Below, piece by piece: positions 15,853-24,957 of a stretch of DNA of 32,211 nucleotides (position 1 is its first letter; every line of letters begins with the position of its first letter). Source of the DNA: JBBIPZ01 sp037442505 [NCBI: Deltaproteobacteria bacterium]. Lineage in GTDB: Bacteria; CALINM01. A model generated the notes under the pieces. The model saw only the letters and a list, made by a program, of their open reading frames with translations, was not told the DNA's origin and did no database searches. The translations under genes and the position numbers were made by a program. The DNA lies in the NCBI GenBank assembly GCA_037442505.1, contig JBBIPZ010000025.1, positions 1-32,211 of the forward strand. The letters run 5' to 3'.

Positions 15853-16774
15853 CAAAAACATAAGAACGTATTCTTTATTCGAAAGAGAAAGCAAGGTTTG
15901 TGTTTTAGATTTTGGCAAACCGTTTGATTTATCCTGCGATTTTGAGGCATTTTTATCATCGCTTCCGAATATTCTTGCTGCAAAAGACCTTAAAGAAATA
16001 GCAAAATCCATTGCTGATACAAAAAAGGCAGGCAAAAAAGTTATTTTGGGGATAGGGGCTCATGTTATTAAGGTAGGATTATCTCCTCTCATAATCGATT
16101 TAATGGAAAATGGTGTTATTGATGGCTTGGCTATGAACGGTGCATGTACTATTCACGACACAGAAATAGCATTAGTTGGACATACATCAGAAGACGTTGC
16201 AAAAGAGATCAAAAACGGCAGTTTTGGGATGGTAAAAGAGACTGCTGAGTTTATAATAAATGCTGTAAAAGATAACAATAATCTGGGACTTGGCGAGGCT
16301 ATTGGAAAGGCGTTATATCAATCAAACTTTAATTATAAAAATTTTTCGCTACTTGCTGAGGCTTACAGACTAAGAATTCCTGCTACTGTGCATATAGCTA
16401 TGGGAACCGATATTATCCATATGCATCCAGAATTTGATGGAGCAGCGTTTGGAAGGGCATCGCACAGAGATTTTCTTGTTTTTTCAAAATTAGTTTCTGA
16501 GCTTGAAACTGGATGTTACATAAACCTTGGCTCTGCCGTTATAATGCCTGAGGTTTTTTTAAAGGCTGTCTCCCTTGTGAGAAATTTAGGACATTCATTG
16601 ACAAATATAACTACCGTTAATATGGACTTTATTCAGCATTACAGACCTATGACAAACGTAGTTAGAAGACCAACTCTTGAAGGTGGAAAAGGTTTTAGCT
16701 TAACAGGACACCACGAAATAATGTTTCCCCTACTGTGTGCTTCAATAAAAAAACACCTTAAACAACAGGATTAA
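15833..16774 (+). CDS. Conserved protein of unknown function next to gmhA
   Basis: A 313-residue soluble protein with no signal peptide or membrane span. Conspicuous conserved-looking motifs are GIGAHVIKVGLSPLIIDL, AMNGACTIHDTEIALVG, TSEDVA, GLGEAIG, IPATVHIAMGTDIIHMHPEFDGAAFG, NLGSAVIMPEVFLKA, NMDFIQHYRP and TGHHEIMFPLL. The alternating Gly-rich strands and the clustered His/Asp suggest a Rossmann-like enzyme with a metal or nucleotide site. It faintly recalls the deoxyhypusine synthase fold, but I cannot confirm that. GGAG at 15821-15824 supports the ATG at 15833, which overlaps gmhA by 20 bases. The context hints at sugar or envelope metabolism. Confidence 0.75.
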   Translation: MYPTLNNKNIRTYSLFERESKVCVLDFGKPFDLSCDFEAFLSSLPNILAAKDLKEIAKSIADTKKAGKKVILGIGAHVIKVGLSPLIIDLMENGVIDGLAMNGACTIHDTEIALVGHTSEDVAKEIKNGSFGMVKETAEFIINAVKDNNNLGLGEAIGKALYQSNFNYKNFSLLAEAYRLRIPATVHIAMGTDIIHMHPEFDGAAFGRASHRDFLVFSKLVSELETGCYINLGSAVIMPEVFLKAVSLVRNLGHSLTNITTVNMDFIQHYRPMTNVVRRPTLEGGKGFSLTGHHEIMFPLLCASIKKHLKQQD

Positions 16775-16775
16775 T

Positions 16776-17669
16776 ATGGGTGAAGAAAAAAGAAGAGACC
16801 CAAGAGTTTCTGTAAAATTAAAGGTAAAACTTGTAAATAACAGTTTTGATGGAGAATTTTACACTGTCAACGTTAGTAGAGGTGGCGTCTTCATTGAAAC
16901 AAAAAATCCATTCACCTTGGGTGATTATTTTTATCTTGAGCTATTCCTCACAGAGTCAGAAAAGATTTCCTGTAATGCCAAAGTAGTCTGGGTTTCACAT
17001 TATACAGAAAACAGTTCCTATCTCCCCGGTATGGGACTAAAATTTGAAAACTTATCATTAAAAGATAGAGAAAAAATAGGATGCCTCCTGGGTGAGATTT
17101 TAAGGAGAGAACAAGAAGTGGATGCAGACATGCATTATAATCTTAATGAGAGACTTGTTATTTCTTCTGATGATATATGCGAAACCCCGGCAGAAGTCAT
17201 CGCAGTATTAGCAGGAATCGGAATTAGAGACAGAGTAAGTTTAACACAGGAAGTGCTAAAAAATGCAGGAGAAACATTGGTTAAAAATTATAATCTTTAT
17301 GGAGATGATTTAGAAATTGGAGATGCAATCCTGGTACCTTATGAAGGCAAATTAACCAATCCATACATAATCCTTGTAGGTACTCCTTCTTTTTATGATG
17401 CCTTTGGGGAAGAGAACTTAAGAAATGTCATGCTCGATGTACTAAAAATGGCTAAAGATCAGGCTTTCACAAGCTTAGCTGTCCCGGCATTCTCGTTTTT
17501 AGAGGTTGGTTATCCAATACTGAGTGTAGCAAAAATATGTTTAGGAACAGCTTATGGTTTTCTTAAAAAAGAGATTTTCCCAAGAAAAATATTTTTTTAT
17601 TGCAACTACAACAATATTCAGGATTTTCTTGTTTTTGAAAAGATAAAAAAGGAGATATTTTTAGATTGA
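16776..17669 (+). CDS. PilZ-macro domain fusion protein
   Basis: A 297-residue protein with two domains. The N-terminal PilZ domain (about 5-110) has an intact c-di-GMP motif: RxxxR at 6-10 (RRDPR) and NxSxxG at 32-37 (NVSRGG), then the closing GMGLKFENLS. From about 125 to the end it reads as a macro domain: SSDDICETPAEVIAVLAG in place of the usual GDIT...NAAN, LTQEVLKNAGETLV, LEIGDAILVPYEGKL, YIILVG, then SLAVPAFSFLEVGYPILSVAKICLGTAYGFL and IFFYCN. The nucleotide-binding Asn and the STGxFG phosphate loop are not conserved (SFLEVGYP replaces the latter), so ADP-ribose hydrolysis is unlikely and the ligand may differ. It lies 1 base after the unknown gene and overlaps the precorrin-2 dehydrogenase gene by 4. 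Confidence 0.8.
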   Translation: MGEEKRRDPRVSVKLKVKLVNNSFDGEFYTVNVSRGGVFIETKNPFTLGDYFYLELFLTESEKISCNAKVVWVSHYTENSSYLPGMGLKFENLSLKDREKIGCLLGEILRREQEVDADMHYNLNERLVISSDDICETPAEVIAVLAGIGIRDRVSLTQEVLKNAGETLVKNYNLYGDDLEIGDAILVPYEGKLTNPYIILVGTPSFYDAFGEENLRNVMLDVLKMAKDQAFTSLAVPAFSFLEVGYPILSVAKICLGTAYGFLKKEIFPRKIFFYCNYNNIQDFLVFEKIKKEIFLD

Positions 17670-18313
17670 GCAGTTATGTGCCAATTTGCGTTTGTCTCGA
17701 AAACAAATCATGCCTTGTGGTTGGTGGTGGTAGCGTTGCAGAAAGAAAGGTAAAAAACATAGTCTCATCGTCACCAGAAATAACGCTTGTTTCACCTACA
17801 ATCACCCCATATTTATTCAAACTGGCTTCTTTGAAAAAATTAAACTGGGAAAAAAGAGAATTTTGCGAAAGCGATATTGACAATAAATTTATTGTTTTTG
17901 CATCAACAAATGACGAGGATTTAAACAGAAAAATTGCTGAGCTTTGTGAAAATAAAGGTGTTCTTGTTAATGTGGCTAAGCCCGGAAGATATGGTAATTT
18001 TATTGTGCCCGCTTCTATAAAAAAGGGAAGTATAGCCATTTCTATTTCAACATCTGGTGAAGCACCTTTCTTCTCAGCACTAATAAAAAAAGATATACAA
18101 AAAAGGCTTTTTTATTATCATAAACTTTTCAAGATTTTAAAACCTCTAAGGTCTCATTTATTGACAAAAAACGATGTTCAAGTTTATAATAATTTGATGT
18201 TTAAAACGTTTTTTAATGATAATGTTTTTAAAAACTTAGAAGCAGGTAATTTAAAGGCTGTTCAGAAAATAGTTAAGGATTTTTTATCAGCAATCTCCGA
18301 GGAAAAAGAATGA
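17666..18313 (+). CDS. Precorrin-2 dehydrogenase / sirohydrochlorin ferrochelatase (CysG N-terminal/Met8 type)
   Basis: A 215-residue NAD-dependent enzyme that oxidises precorrin-2 to sirohydrochlorin and, in Met8-like forms, also inserts iron. It has the Rossmann motif LVVGGGSVAERKVKN, FASTNDEDLNRKI, VNVAKPGRYGNFIVPASIKKGSIAISISTSGEAPFFSALI, which is diagnostic. Siroheme here is likely a precursor of heme through the Ahb route. The start is TTG at 17666 with AAGGAGA at 17648-17654; the second residue onward (SSYVPICVCLENKSCLVVGGG) matches family N-termini. Confidence 0.9.
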   Translation: MSSYVPICVCLENKSCLVVGGGSVAERKVKNIVSSSPEITLVSPTITPYLFKLASLKKLNWEKREFCESDIDNKFIVFASTNDEDLNRKIAELCENKGVLVNVAKPGRYGNFIVPASIKKGSIAISISTSGEAPFFSALIKKDIQKRLFYYHKLFKILKPLRSHLLTKNDVQVYNNLMFKTFFNDNVFKNLEAGNLKAVQKIVKDFLSAISEEKE

Positions 18314-19131
18314 TATTTCAGTTAACATTTTACCCTATTTTATTTTTCCTTCTTTGTGCGACCCTTTTCTTTTTCTTTTTTCTTTTTACACTGCAAGAAA
18401 AATGGGGACGCATTGGAGTATCGTTCTTAAGTCTCAGTTTAGTTGCAAGTTTTTTATATTTAATAGTTAAAGCTATAAATCTTGGCTACCTTCCTATAAC
18501 AAATAAACACGAATCTCTTGTTTTTTTTGAATTTTTATTGATTTTTATCTTTTTCATCTTTTACTACAAGTTTCGTTTACTTATGGTGGGGGTTTTTCTA
18601 TCTCCATTAGCTTTACTATTGGTGGTAGTGTCTGCCTTTATGAATAAAGAAACCAGCACTGTAATACCCGTCCTACACAGCTTCTGGCTACCTCTACATG
18701 TAATGGCAGCATTTATTGGCAACGCCCTTTTTGCACTTTCGTTTGTGATAAGTTTTATATACCTTATTGAAAATTTTAGACTGAAGAAAAAAAAATTTGA
18801 TGAGTTTGGAAAATATCTACCATCTATAACTATCCTCGACAATATTAACTATTTCTGCATAGTTTACGGTTTCCCATTTATGACTTTAGGAATAATTACA
18901 GGCGCAATCTGGGCACAATATGCGATTGGTTCTTACTGGAATAACGACCCCAAGGAAGTATGGTCTTTAATAACATGGATACTTTATGCAGCTTTGCTCC
19001 ATTTAAGACTTATAACAGGATGGAAAGGTAAAAAGGTTGCTATGTTTTCTATCCTTGCATTTATAATACTGATTTTCAGTTTTGTCGGTGTAACATATCT
19101 CTTTAAAGGATACCATTCGTTCAGATTATGA
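18310..19131 (+). CDS. CcsA/HemX-like cytochrome c assembly membrane protein
   Basis: A 273-residue protein with about eight spans. The cytochrome c assembly (CcsA/CcmC) signature appears as AIGSYWNNDPKEVWSLITW, a WWD-type heme-handling loop, with histidines in preceding and following spans (LPLHVMAAF, LLHLRLITGW). This family includes both true System II CcsA/ResC synthetases and HemX, which sits next to hemA and modulates its level. Location directly before hemA (4-base overlap) favours HemX-like naming, while the abundance of c-type cytochromes makes a heme-export role attractive. The two cannot be separated from this sequence alone. No ccsB is in the window. Confidence 0.82.
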   Translation: MIFQLTFYPILFFLLCATLFFFFFLFTLQEKWGRIGVSFLSLSLVASFLYLIVKAINLGYLPITNKHESLVFFEFLLIFIFFIFYYKFRLLMVGVFLSPLALLLVVVSAFMNKETSTVIPVLHSFWLPLHVMAAFIGNALFALSFVISFIYLIENFRLKKKKFDEFGKYLPSITILDNINYFCIVYGFPFMTLGIITGAIWAQYAIGSYWNNDPKEVWSLITWILYAALLHLRLITGWKGKKVAMFSILAFIILIFSFVGVTYLFKGYHSFRL

Positions 19132-20420
19132 AGATTTGTTCAGTTGGCTTAAGTCACAAAACAGCTCCCGTTGAAATAAGAGAAAAGATAGCCTTCTCAA
19201 GTCCACAAAAATTGGAAGAGGCTATCTTGATTCTAAAGAGAGAGCCTGCCATCAGGGAATGTGTCATTCTTTCTACCTGCAACAGGGTAGAAATTTATCT
19301 TGTTGTTAATAAAAACTCAGACTGGAAAGAGATTGTTGCAGATAAAATCGCTCTGTATCAGGGGGTAGAAAAGAAAGATTTTGTTCAACACCTTTACTTT
19401 AAAGAAGATACTGATGCGATAAAGCATATATTTAGAGTTTCTGCCGGCCTTGACTCTATGGTGCTGGGAGAGCCCCAGATTCTTGGACAGCTAAAAGAAG
19501 CATACGGATTTGCTTCTGGAAAAAATGCTACAGGATTTGTGATCAACAAACTTATGCACACAACATTTTCCGTAGCAAAAAGGGTCAGAACAGAGACAAA
19601 AATCGGTAGCTACGCTGTTTCTATAAGCTATGTTGCGGTTGAGCTTGCAAAAAAGATTTTTGAAAGTCTGGATGGGAAAAAGGCTATGTTAATTGGTGCA
19701 GGAGAAATGGCTGAACTTGCCGCCAGGCACCTTTTGACAAACGGAATATCACAGATAATAGTAGCAAATAGAACTTTCGAGCGTGCATGTTCTCTTGCAG
19801 AAGAGTTTAATGGCGTTCCTTGCAACTTTGATGAATTTCCAGAAAGACTTAAAGATGTTGATATTGTCATATCCTCTACAGGTGCCCCCGGCTTTGTGAT
19901 AACGCCAGAAAAAGTAAAATCTGCCTTAAAATCAAGAAGAAATAGCCCAATGTTTTTAATAGACATTGCTGTTCCACGTGATATTGATCCAAAGGTAAAC
20001 GACTTAGACGATGTTTTTGTATATGACATTGACGATTTGCAAAATGTGGTTGATTCAAATCTTGCTGAAAGAAAAAAAGAGGCAGAAAAGGCTGAAAAGA
20101 TTATAGAAGAGGAGTTAGAGGCGTTTGTAGGCTGGGTAAAATCGTTACAGGTGAAACCATTACTAATAAACTTACGAAGCGAGATAGAAAAGATTAAAGA
20201 GGCAGAGCTTACCGAGCTTAAAAAGAAGCTTCCCAACCTGAGTGATAAAGACAAAAAGGCAATAGAAGCATTTGCCAATGCATTGATAAACAAGTTTCTT
20301 CACTATCCAACTATATTTCTCAAAGAGGTTGGTAATAGTGAAGATAGTTATGCATATTTGGATGCGTTTAAGCGCATTTTCAATTTAAAAAAAGAAGGAG
20401 ACAGTGATGAAAAAAATTAG
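19128..20420 (+). CDS. hemA: Glutamyl-tRNA reductase
   Basis: A 430-residue enzyme reducing Glu-tRNA(Glu) to glutamate semialdehyde, the first committed step of tetrapyrrole synthesis. SVGLSHKTAPVEIREK, the catalytic Cys in LSTCNRVEIY, GLDSMVLGEPQILGQ and the NADPH site LIGAGEMAELAARHL are present, followed by the C-terminal dimerisation helices. It overlaps the CcsA/HemX gene by 4 bases and hemC by 14, so the set is translated in a coupled way. Feedback by heme on HemA stability is known in other bacteria; no N-terminal Lys pair regulation site is evident. Confidence 0.97.
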   Translation: MKICSVGLSHKTAPVEIREKIAFSSPQKLEEAILILKREPAIRECVILSTCNRVEIYLVVNKNSDWKEIVADKIALYQGVEKKDFVQHLYFKEDTDAIKHIFRVSAGLDSMVLGEPQILGQLKEAYGFASGKNATGFVINKLMHTTFSVAKRVRTETKIGSYAVSISYVAVELAKKIFESLDGKKAMLIGAGEMAELAARHLLTNGISQIIVANRTFERACSLAEEFNGVPCNFDEFPERLKDVDIVISSTGAPGFVITPEKVKSALKSRRNSPMFLIDIAVPRDIDPKVNDLDDVFVYDIDDLQNVVDSNLAERKKEAEKAEKIIEEELEAFVGWVKSLQVKPLLINLRSEIEKIKEAELTELKKKLPNLSDKDKKAIEAFANALINKFLHYPTIFLKEVGNSEDSYAYLDAFKRIFNLKKEGDSDEKN

Positions 20421-21336
20421 GCTGGGGACGAGGGGAAGTCAACTTGCCCTTTGGCAGGCTAACCATATAAAAAAGCTTTTAGAGGATACACATCACATCG
20501 AGGTTGAACTTGTTAAAATAAAGACTCAGGGAGACAAAATCCTTGATGTTGCCCTCGCAAAGGTTGGAGGAAAAGGCTTATTTGTAAAAGAGTTAGAAGA
20601 AGCTCTATTAAAAAAAGAGATAGACTTTGCGGTACATAGCATGAAAGATGTTCCAGTTGAATTACCAGAAGGGCTTCATATAACTGCTATCACAAAGAGA
20701 GAGGACCCAAGAGACGCATTTGTTTCTAAAAAATTTAGTTGTCTGGAGAACCTCCCTGAAGGCTCAAAGGTAGGAACAAGCAGTTTAAGAAGACAGTGTC
20801 AGTTGTTAAATATTCGCCCCGACCTTAAGGTTGAAGTTTTAAGAGGAAATGTAGAGACAAGAATCAGAAAGATGACTGAAAATATTTACGATGCAGTTAT
20901 TCTTGCTTATGCCGGTTTAAAAAGGCTTGGTCTTACGGAATTTGTTAAGGAAATCATTTCAGAAACTGTTTCCATACCTGCTATTGGACAGGGAGCATTA
21001 GGGATAGAGTGCCGTATTGATGACAAAGATACCAATAACCTTCTTTCAATCTTAAATGATGAAGACACCAACTACTGTGTTACTGCCGAAAGGTCATTTT
21101 TAAAACTGCTTCAGGGTGGCTGTCAGGTGCCCATTGGCGGTTATGCGAAAATCAATCCTGACAACAGGCTATCTCTTATAGGTCTTGTAGGCAGTCTTGA
21201 TGGAAAAACTATTATTAAAGAGATCGTGTCTGGTGAAAAATCTGATGCTGCCTTTTTAGGTGAAGCCCTTGCTAACGTTATATTAGAAAGGGGTGGAAAG
21301 GCTATCTTAGAAGAGGTTTATGGGAGAGCCCTGTAA
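20407..21336 (+). CDS. hemC: Hydroxymethylbilane synthase (porphobilinogen deaminase)
   Basis: A 309-residue enzyme joining four porphobilinogen into hydroxymethylbilane. It shows LGTRGSQLALWQ at the start, KTQGD, GKGLFVKELEEALL, AVHSMKDVPVELP, GTSSLRRQCQL, LRGNVETRI, and the dipyrromethane cofactor Cys in LLQGGCQVPIGG. The start is ATG 20407 with AAGGAG at 20395-20400; a GTG one codon earlier is less well placed. It starts inside the end of hemA. Confidence 0.97.
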   Translation: MKKIRLGTRGSQLALWQANHIKKLLEDTHHIEVELVKIKTQGDKILDVALAKVGGKGLFVKELEEALLKKEIDFAVHSMKDVPVELPEGLHITAITKREDPRDAFVSKKFSCLENLPEGSKVGTSSLRRQCQLLNIRPDLKVEVLRGNVETRIRKMTENIYDAVILAYAGLKRLGLTEFVKEIISETVSIPAIGQGALGIECRIDDKDTNNLLSILNDEDTNYCVTAERSFLKLLQGGCQVPIGGYAKINPDNRLSLIGLVGSLDGKTIIKEIVSGEKSDAAFLGEALANVILERGGKAILEEVYGRAL

Positions 21337-21339
21337 ATT

Positions 21340-22854
21340 ATGGATTCAATAACTAAAGGAAAGGTCTTCCTTGTTGGAGCCGGGCCGGGTGATATAGAAC
21401 TGATTACAGTAAAAGGAAAAAGGTTGCTTGAAGAGGCAGACGTCATAATCTATGACTACCTTGCCAATCCCATGCTGCTAAAGTATGCAAAACCAGACGC
21501 CGAATTAATTTACGTAGGCAAAAGAACAAAAGAACACACAGTAGATCAGGATAATATAAACAAAATTATCGTAAAAAAGGCTCTCGAAGGCAAAAAAGTG
21601 GTTAGACTCAAGGGAGGCGACCCATTTGTGTTTGGGAGAGGCGGAGAAGAGGCGCAAATCCTTGTTAAAGAAGGCATCGAGTTTGAAGTAGTGCCTGGCG
21701 TTACTTCGGGAATTGCTGCGCCTATGTATGCAGGCATTCCACTCACAATGCGGGGCGTAAATGCAACCGTAGCATTTGCCACGGGGCATGAAGCTGAAGA
21801 CAAGCAGTTAAGTTACCTTGACTGGAACGCCTTAGCAGGAATGGGGACGCTTGTGTTTTATATGGGGGTTAAAAATCTTCCCATAATTTCAAAATCACTT
21901 ATTGATGCCGGTAAACAAAAAGACACACCAGTAGCAATAATCCGCTGGGGCACATATCCATATCAAAAAGTCCATACAAGCACCCTCTCAAAAATTGCGG
22001 ATGGGGAAGATTTGACAGGCATTAAACCACCAGCAATAATCGTCATTGGTGACGTTGTAAAAATGAGGGAATCATTAAGCTGGTTTGAAAAAAAAACTCT
22101 CTTCGGGAAACGAATAGTTGTCACAAGGGCAACGCAGCAGGCAGGTACGTTTTCTCAAAAACTCACTGAATTAGGGGCGGAAGTGATTGAACTTCCCACA
22201 ATTAAAATACTACCACCTGATACTTTTAAACCCTTAGACGACGCAATTGAAGATATTAACAGTTATGACTTTTTAATCTTAACCAGCGTGAATGGGGTAA
22301 ACTTCTTTTTTCAAAGAATAAAGGAGCTAAAAAAAGATATAAGGATATTGAGTGGGCTCAAAATATGTGCCATCGGTCCTGCTACAAAAAAGGCGATAGA
22401 AGACAGGGGTGTTCTTGTTGATATCATGCCAGAAAAGTATGTTGCAGAATCAGTGATAGAGACACTTAAAACTTACGAAATCATAGGCAAGAAATTTCTT
22501 CTTGCCCGGGCGCTTGTTGCAAGAGATGTTATACCAGATGAAATAAAAAAGCTTGGTGGAGTGATAAACGTAGTACCAGTTTACAAAACCGTTAAACCTG
22601 AAGGAATGGACGAAAAACTGGCATCGTTGGGTAAAGTTGATGTAATCACATTTACCAGTTCTTCTACCGCAAAAAACTTTTTCGATTCAGTCACAGACAA
22701 AACCTTGCTTCAAGGCACAATATTTGCGTCTATAGGTCCAGTAACCTCTGATACCATAAGAAAATGTGGTTTTGAGCCGCAAATAGAGGCAAAGGTATTT
22801 ACAATAGACGGATTAATTGATGAAATTTTGTCTTTTTTAAAAAATCGAGTATAA
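21340..22854 (+). CDS. Fused uroporphyrinogen-III C-methyltransferase / uroporphyrinogen-III synthase
   Basis: A 504-residue bifunctional protein. Residues 1-245 are SAM-dependent uroporphyrinogen-III methyltransferase (CobA/SumT): VFLVGAGPGDIELITVKG, YVGKR, VRLKGGDPFVFGRGGEE, VVPGVTSGIAAPMYAGIPLTMRG, VFYMG. Residues from about 255 are HemD (uroporphyrinogen-III synthase): KRIVVTRATQQAG, LTELGAEVIELPTIKI, FLILTSVNGVNFFF, AIGPATKKAIED, TFTSSSTAKNFF. The fusion channels uroporphyrinogen III straight to precorrin-2 and is common in anaerobes that use siroheme/cobalamin branches. No separate hemE follows. Confidence 0.95.
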   Translation: MDSITKGKVFLVGAGPGDIELITVKGKRLLEEADVIIYDYLANPMLLKYAKPDAELIYVGKRTKEHTVDQDNINKIIVKKALEGKKVVRLKGGDPFVFGRGGEEAQILVKEGIEFEVVPGVTSGIAAPMYAGIPLTMRGVNATVAFATGHEAEDKQLSYLDWNALAGMGTLVFYMGVKNLPIISKSLIDAGKQKDTPVAIIRWGTYPYQKVHTSTLSKIADGEDLTGIKPPAIIVIGDVVKMRESLSWFEKKTLFGKRIVVTRATQQAGTFSQKLTELGAEVIELPTIKILPPDTFKPLDDAIEDINSYDFLILTSVNGVNFFFQRIKELKKDIRILSGLKICAIGPATKKAIEDRGVLVDIMPEKYVAESVIETLKTYEIIGKKFLLARALVARDVIPDEIKKLGGVINVVPVYKTVKPEGMDEKLASLGKVDVITFTSSSTAKNFFDSVTDKTLLQGTIFASIGPVTSDTIRKCGFEPQIEAKVFTIDGLIDEILSFLKNRV

Positions 22855-22867
22855 ATAAGGGGGCTTT

Positions 22868-23842
22868 ATGCAGTTTCCAGATTTACGCCTTAGAAGGTTA
22901 AGAAGAACAGAAAAGTTAAGGGCTATGGTAAGAGAGACCAATCTAACCGTTAACGACCTCATCTATCCCTTATTTGTTGTTTATGGCAAAAACAAAAAAG
23001 AAGAAATAAAGTCTATGCCAGGCATTTATAGATACTCTGTTGATCGCATAATGGAAGAGGTTGACGAAGTTGTTAAATTAGGCATACCTGCAGTTATTTT
23101 GTTTGGTATCCCTGCACACAAAGACGAAGAAGGCAGTTCTGCTGTCAACGACAACGGAGAAGTTCAGCAGGCTGTAAGAAAGATCAAAAAGAGCTATCCC
23201 GAACTGATTGTTATCACAGATGTATGTTTGTGCGAATACACCTCTCATGGTCATTGCGGTATTCTCACCAAAAAAGGCGAAGTGGATAACGACGCTACAA
23301 TCGAGATTCTGGCAGAAGAGGCGCTTTCCCACGCAAGGGCAGGTGCTGATATAGTAGCACCATCAGATATGATGGACGGTAGGGTTCTGGCAATTAGAGA
23401 AAAGTTAGACGAGAAGGGTTATGAACACATACCGATAATGTCTTATTCTGTTAAATATGCATCTGGTTTTTACGGTCCTTTCAGAGATGCCGCAGAGTCT
23501 ACTCCTGCATTTGGTGATAGAAGAAGCTATCAGATGGATCCTGCTAATGTAAGAGAGGCGATAAGGGAAGCTACCCTCGATATAGACGAAGGGGCAGATA
23601 TGATTATGGTCAAGCCCGCCCTGTCATATCTGGATGTAATATCACTGATGGCAGAAGAGTTTCCCTACCCTCTTGTAGCTTACAATGTATCGGGAGAGTA
23701 TTCAATGGTCAAAGCTGCGGGTAAATTAGGCTGGATAGACGAAAACAGAGTTATGATGGAGATACTGCTCTCGATTAAAAGGGCTGGCGCAGATCTAATA
23801 ATAACCTATCATGCTAAAGAGGCGGCAAAGCTTTTAAAATAA
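22868..23842 (+). CDS. hemB: Delta-aminolevulinic acid dehydratase (porphobilinogen synthase)
   Basis: A 324-residue enzyme condensing two aminolevulinate into porphobilinogen. The Zn-type site [14 protein letters not shown] is intact (three Cys plus His), so this is the zinc-dependent and not the magnesium-only form. Schiff-base lysines are visible in MSYSVKYAS and MIMVKPAL. [11 protein letters not shown] at the N-terminus is typical. AAGGGGG precedes the ATG. It lies 13 bases after the CobA-HemD gene. Confidence 0.97.
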   Translation: MQFPDLRLRRLRRTEKLRAMVRETNLTVNDLIYPLFVVYGKNKKEEIKSMPGIYRYSVDRIMEEVDEVVKLGIPAVILFGIPAHKDEEGSSAVNDNGEVQQAVRKIKKSYPELIVITDVCLCEYTSHGHCGILTKKGEVDNDATIEILAEEALSHARAGADIVAPSDMMDGRVLAIREKLDEKGYEHIPIMSYSVKYASGFYGPFRDAAESTPAFGDRRSYQMDPANVREAIREATLDIDEGADMIMVKPALSYLDVISLMAEEFPYPLVAYNVSGEYSMVKAAGKLGWIDENRVMMEILLSIKRAGADLIITYHAKEAAKLLK

Positions 23843-23865
23843 ACAAAAAGATGGAGGATTTATAT

Positions 23866-24957
23866 ATGCATCACATGGGACATAAACATTCTTCGGGTGA
23901 GGGAGGAGAGAGAAAGTATCTGCCTCATCTAATTGCGTGGGAAATCACCAGAAGTTGTAATTTAAATTGTGTACACTGCAGGGCTGCCGCACAGTTCGGT
24001 CCATACCCAGGAGAACTAACCACAGAACAATGTAAGGCAATCCTTGACAATATTGCCTCTTTTTCAAATCCAATAATTATCTTAACTGGTGGAGAGCCCC
24101 TTTTACGTCCGGATATATTTGAAATAGCTCAACACGGGACCAATCTGGGATTACGAATGGTTATGGCGGTCAACGGTGTACTAATTACAGATGACATTGC
24201 AAAAAAGATGAAAAAAGTGGGCATACAACGGGTATCTATAAGCATTGATGGTGCCACAAAAGAATCCCATGACGATTTTAGAAAGGTTGAAGGGGCGTTT
24301 GAAGGCGCATTAAGAGGCATATCAATACTTAAAAAACACGGCATTGAGTTTCAGATAAACACAACAATAACAAAAAGAAACCTTGACGAATTACCAAAAA
24401 TACTAAATCTTGCAATAGAGCTTGGCGCTGTGGCATACCATCCATTTTTACTTGTACCAACAGGTAGAGGAAAGGAGTTGGCAGCTGACGCGTTGTCAGC
24501 AAATGAGTACGAAAAAGTTTTAGAATGGTTTGAGGATATGAGAGACAAAGTCCCGCTTCAATTCAAACCAACCTGTGCACCTCACTACTACAGGATTATC
24601 AGGCAAAAGGCAAAAACAAAAGGCAAGACAGTTGATTTCAAATCCTATGGACTTGATGCAATGACAAAAGGATGTCTGGGTGGGCAAGCGTTTGCGTTTA
24701 TTTCTCATCAAGGCATTGTTCAGATTTGTGGGTACATGGAGGTGCCATGCGGGGATGTTAAAAAACAGACATTTAAAGAGATATGGGAAACCTCTCCTGT
24801 GTTTTTGCAGATGCGTGATTTAGATCATTATCATGGCAAATGTGGAGTATGTGAATACCGTAAGGTTTGTGGTGGCTGTCGCGCACGTGCTTATGAACTA
24901 ACAGGCGATTATCTTGCAGAAGAACCACTCTGCACATACATACCTGTATGTAAGTAA
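23866..24957 (+). CDS. ahbD: AhbD-type radical SAM heme b synthase
   Basis: A 363-residue radical SAM enzyme that decarboxylates the two propionates of Fe-coproporphyrin III to give heme b, the last step of the siroheme-dependent heme pathway. C31/C35/C38 (SCNLNCVHC) bind the SAM cluster, followed by LTGGEPLLR. The C-terminal SPASM-like Cys set CGVCEYRKVCGGCRARAY binds an auxiliary cluster, and TKGCLGGQAFAFIS is the AhbD hallmark. A His-rich N-terminus (MHHMGHKHSSGEGG) recurs in this family. ATG 23866 follows GGAGGA at 23853-23858; an upstream ATG at 23851 would place the Shine-Dalgarno inside the coding region. ahbA, ahbB and ahbC are not in the window. Confidence 0.93.
   Translation: MHHMGHKHSSGEGGERKYLPHLIAWEITRSCNLNCVHCRAAAQFGPYPGELTTEQCKAILDNIASFSNPIIILTGGEPLLRPDIFEIAQHGTNLGLRMVMAVNGVLITDDIAKKMKKVGIQRVSISIDGATKESHDDFRKVEGAFEGALRGISILKKHGIEFQINTTITKRNLDELPKILNLAIELGAVAYHPFLLVPTGRGKELAADALSANEYEKVLEWFEDMRDKVPLQFKPTCAPHYYRIIRQKAKTKGKTVDFKSYGLDAMTKGCLGGQAFAFISHQGIVQICGYMEVPCGDVKKQTFKEIWETSPVFLQMRDLDHYHGKCGVCEYRKVCGGCRARAYELTGDYLAEEPLCTYIPVCK

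Noticed and set aside
19628-20293. A 221-codon frame antisense to hemA
   Set aside because: A shadow of the hemA codon pattern with low-complexity Ser/Phe content and no ribosome site.
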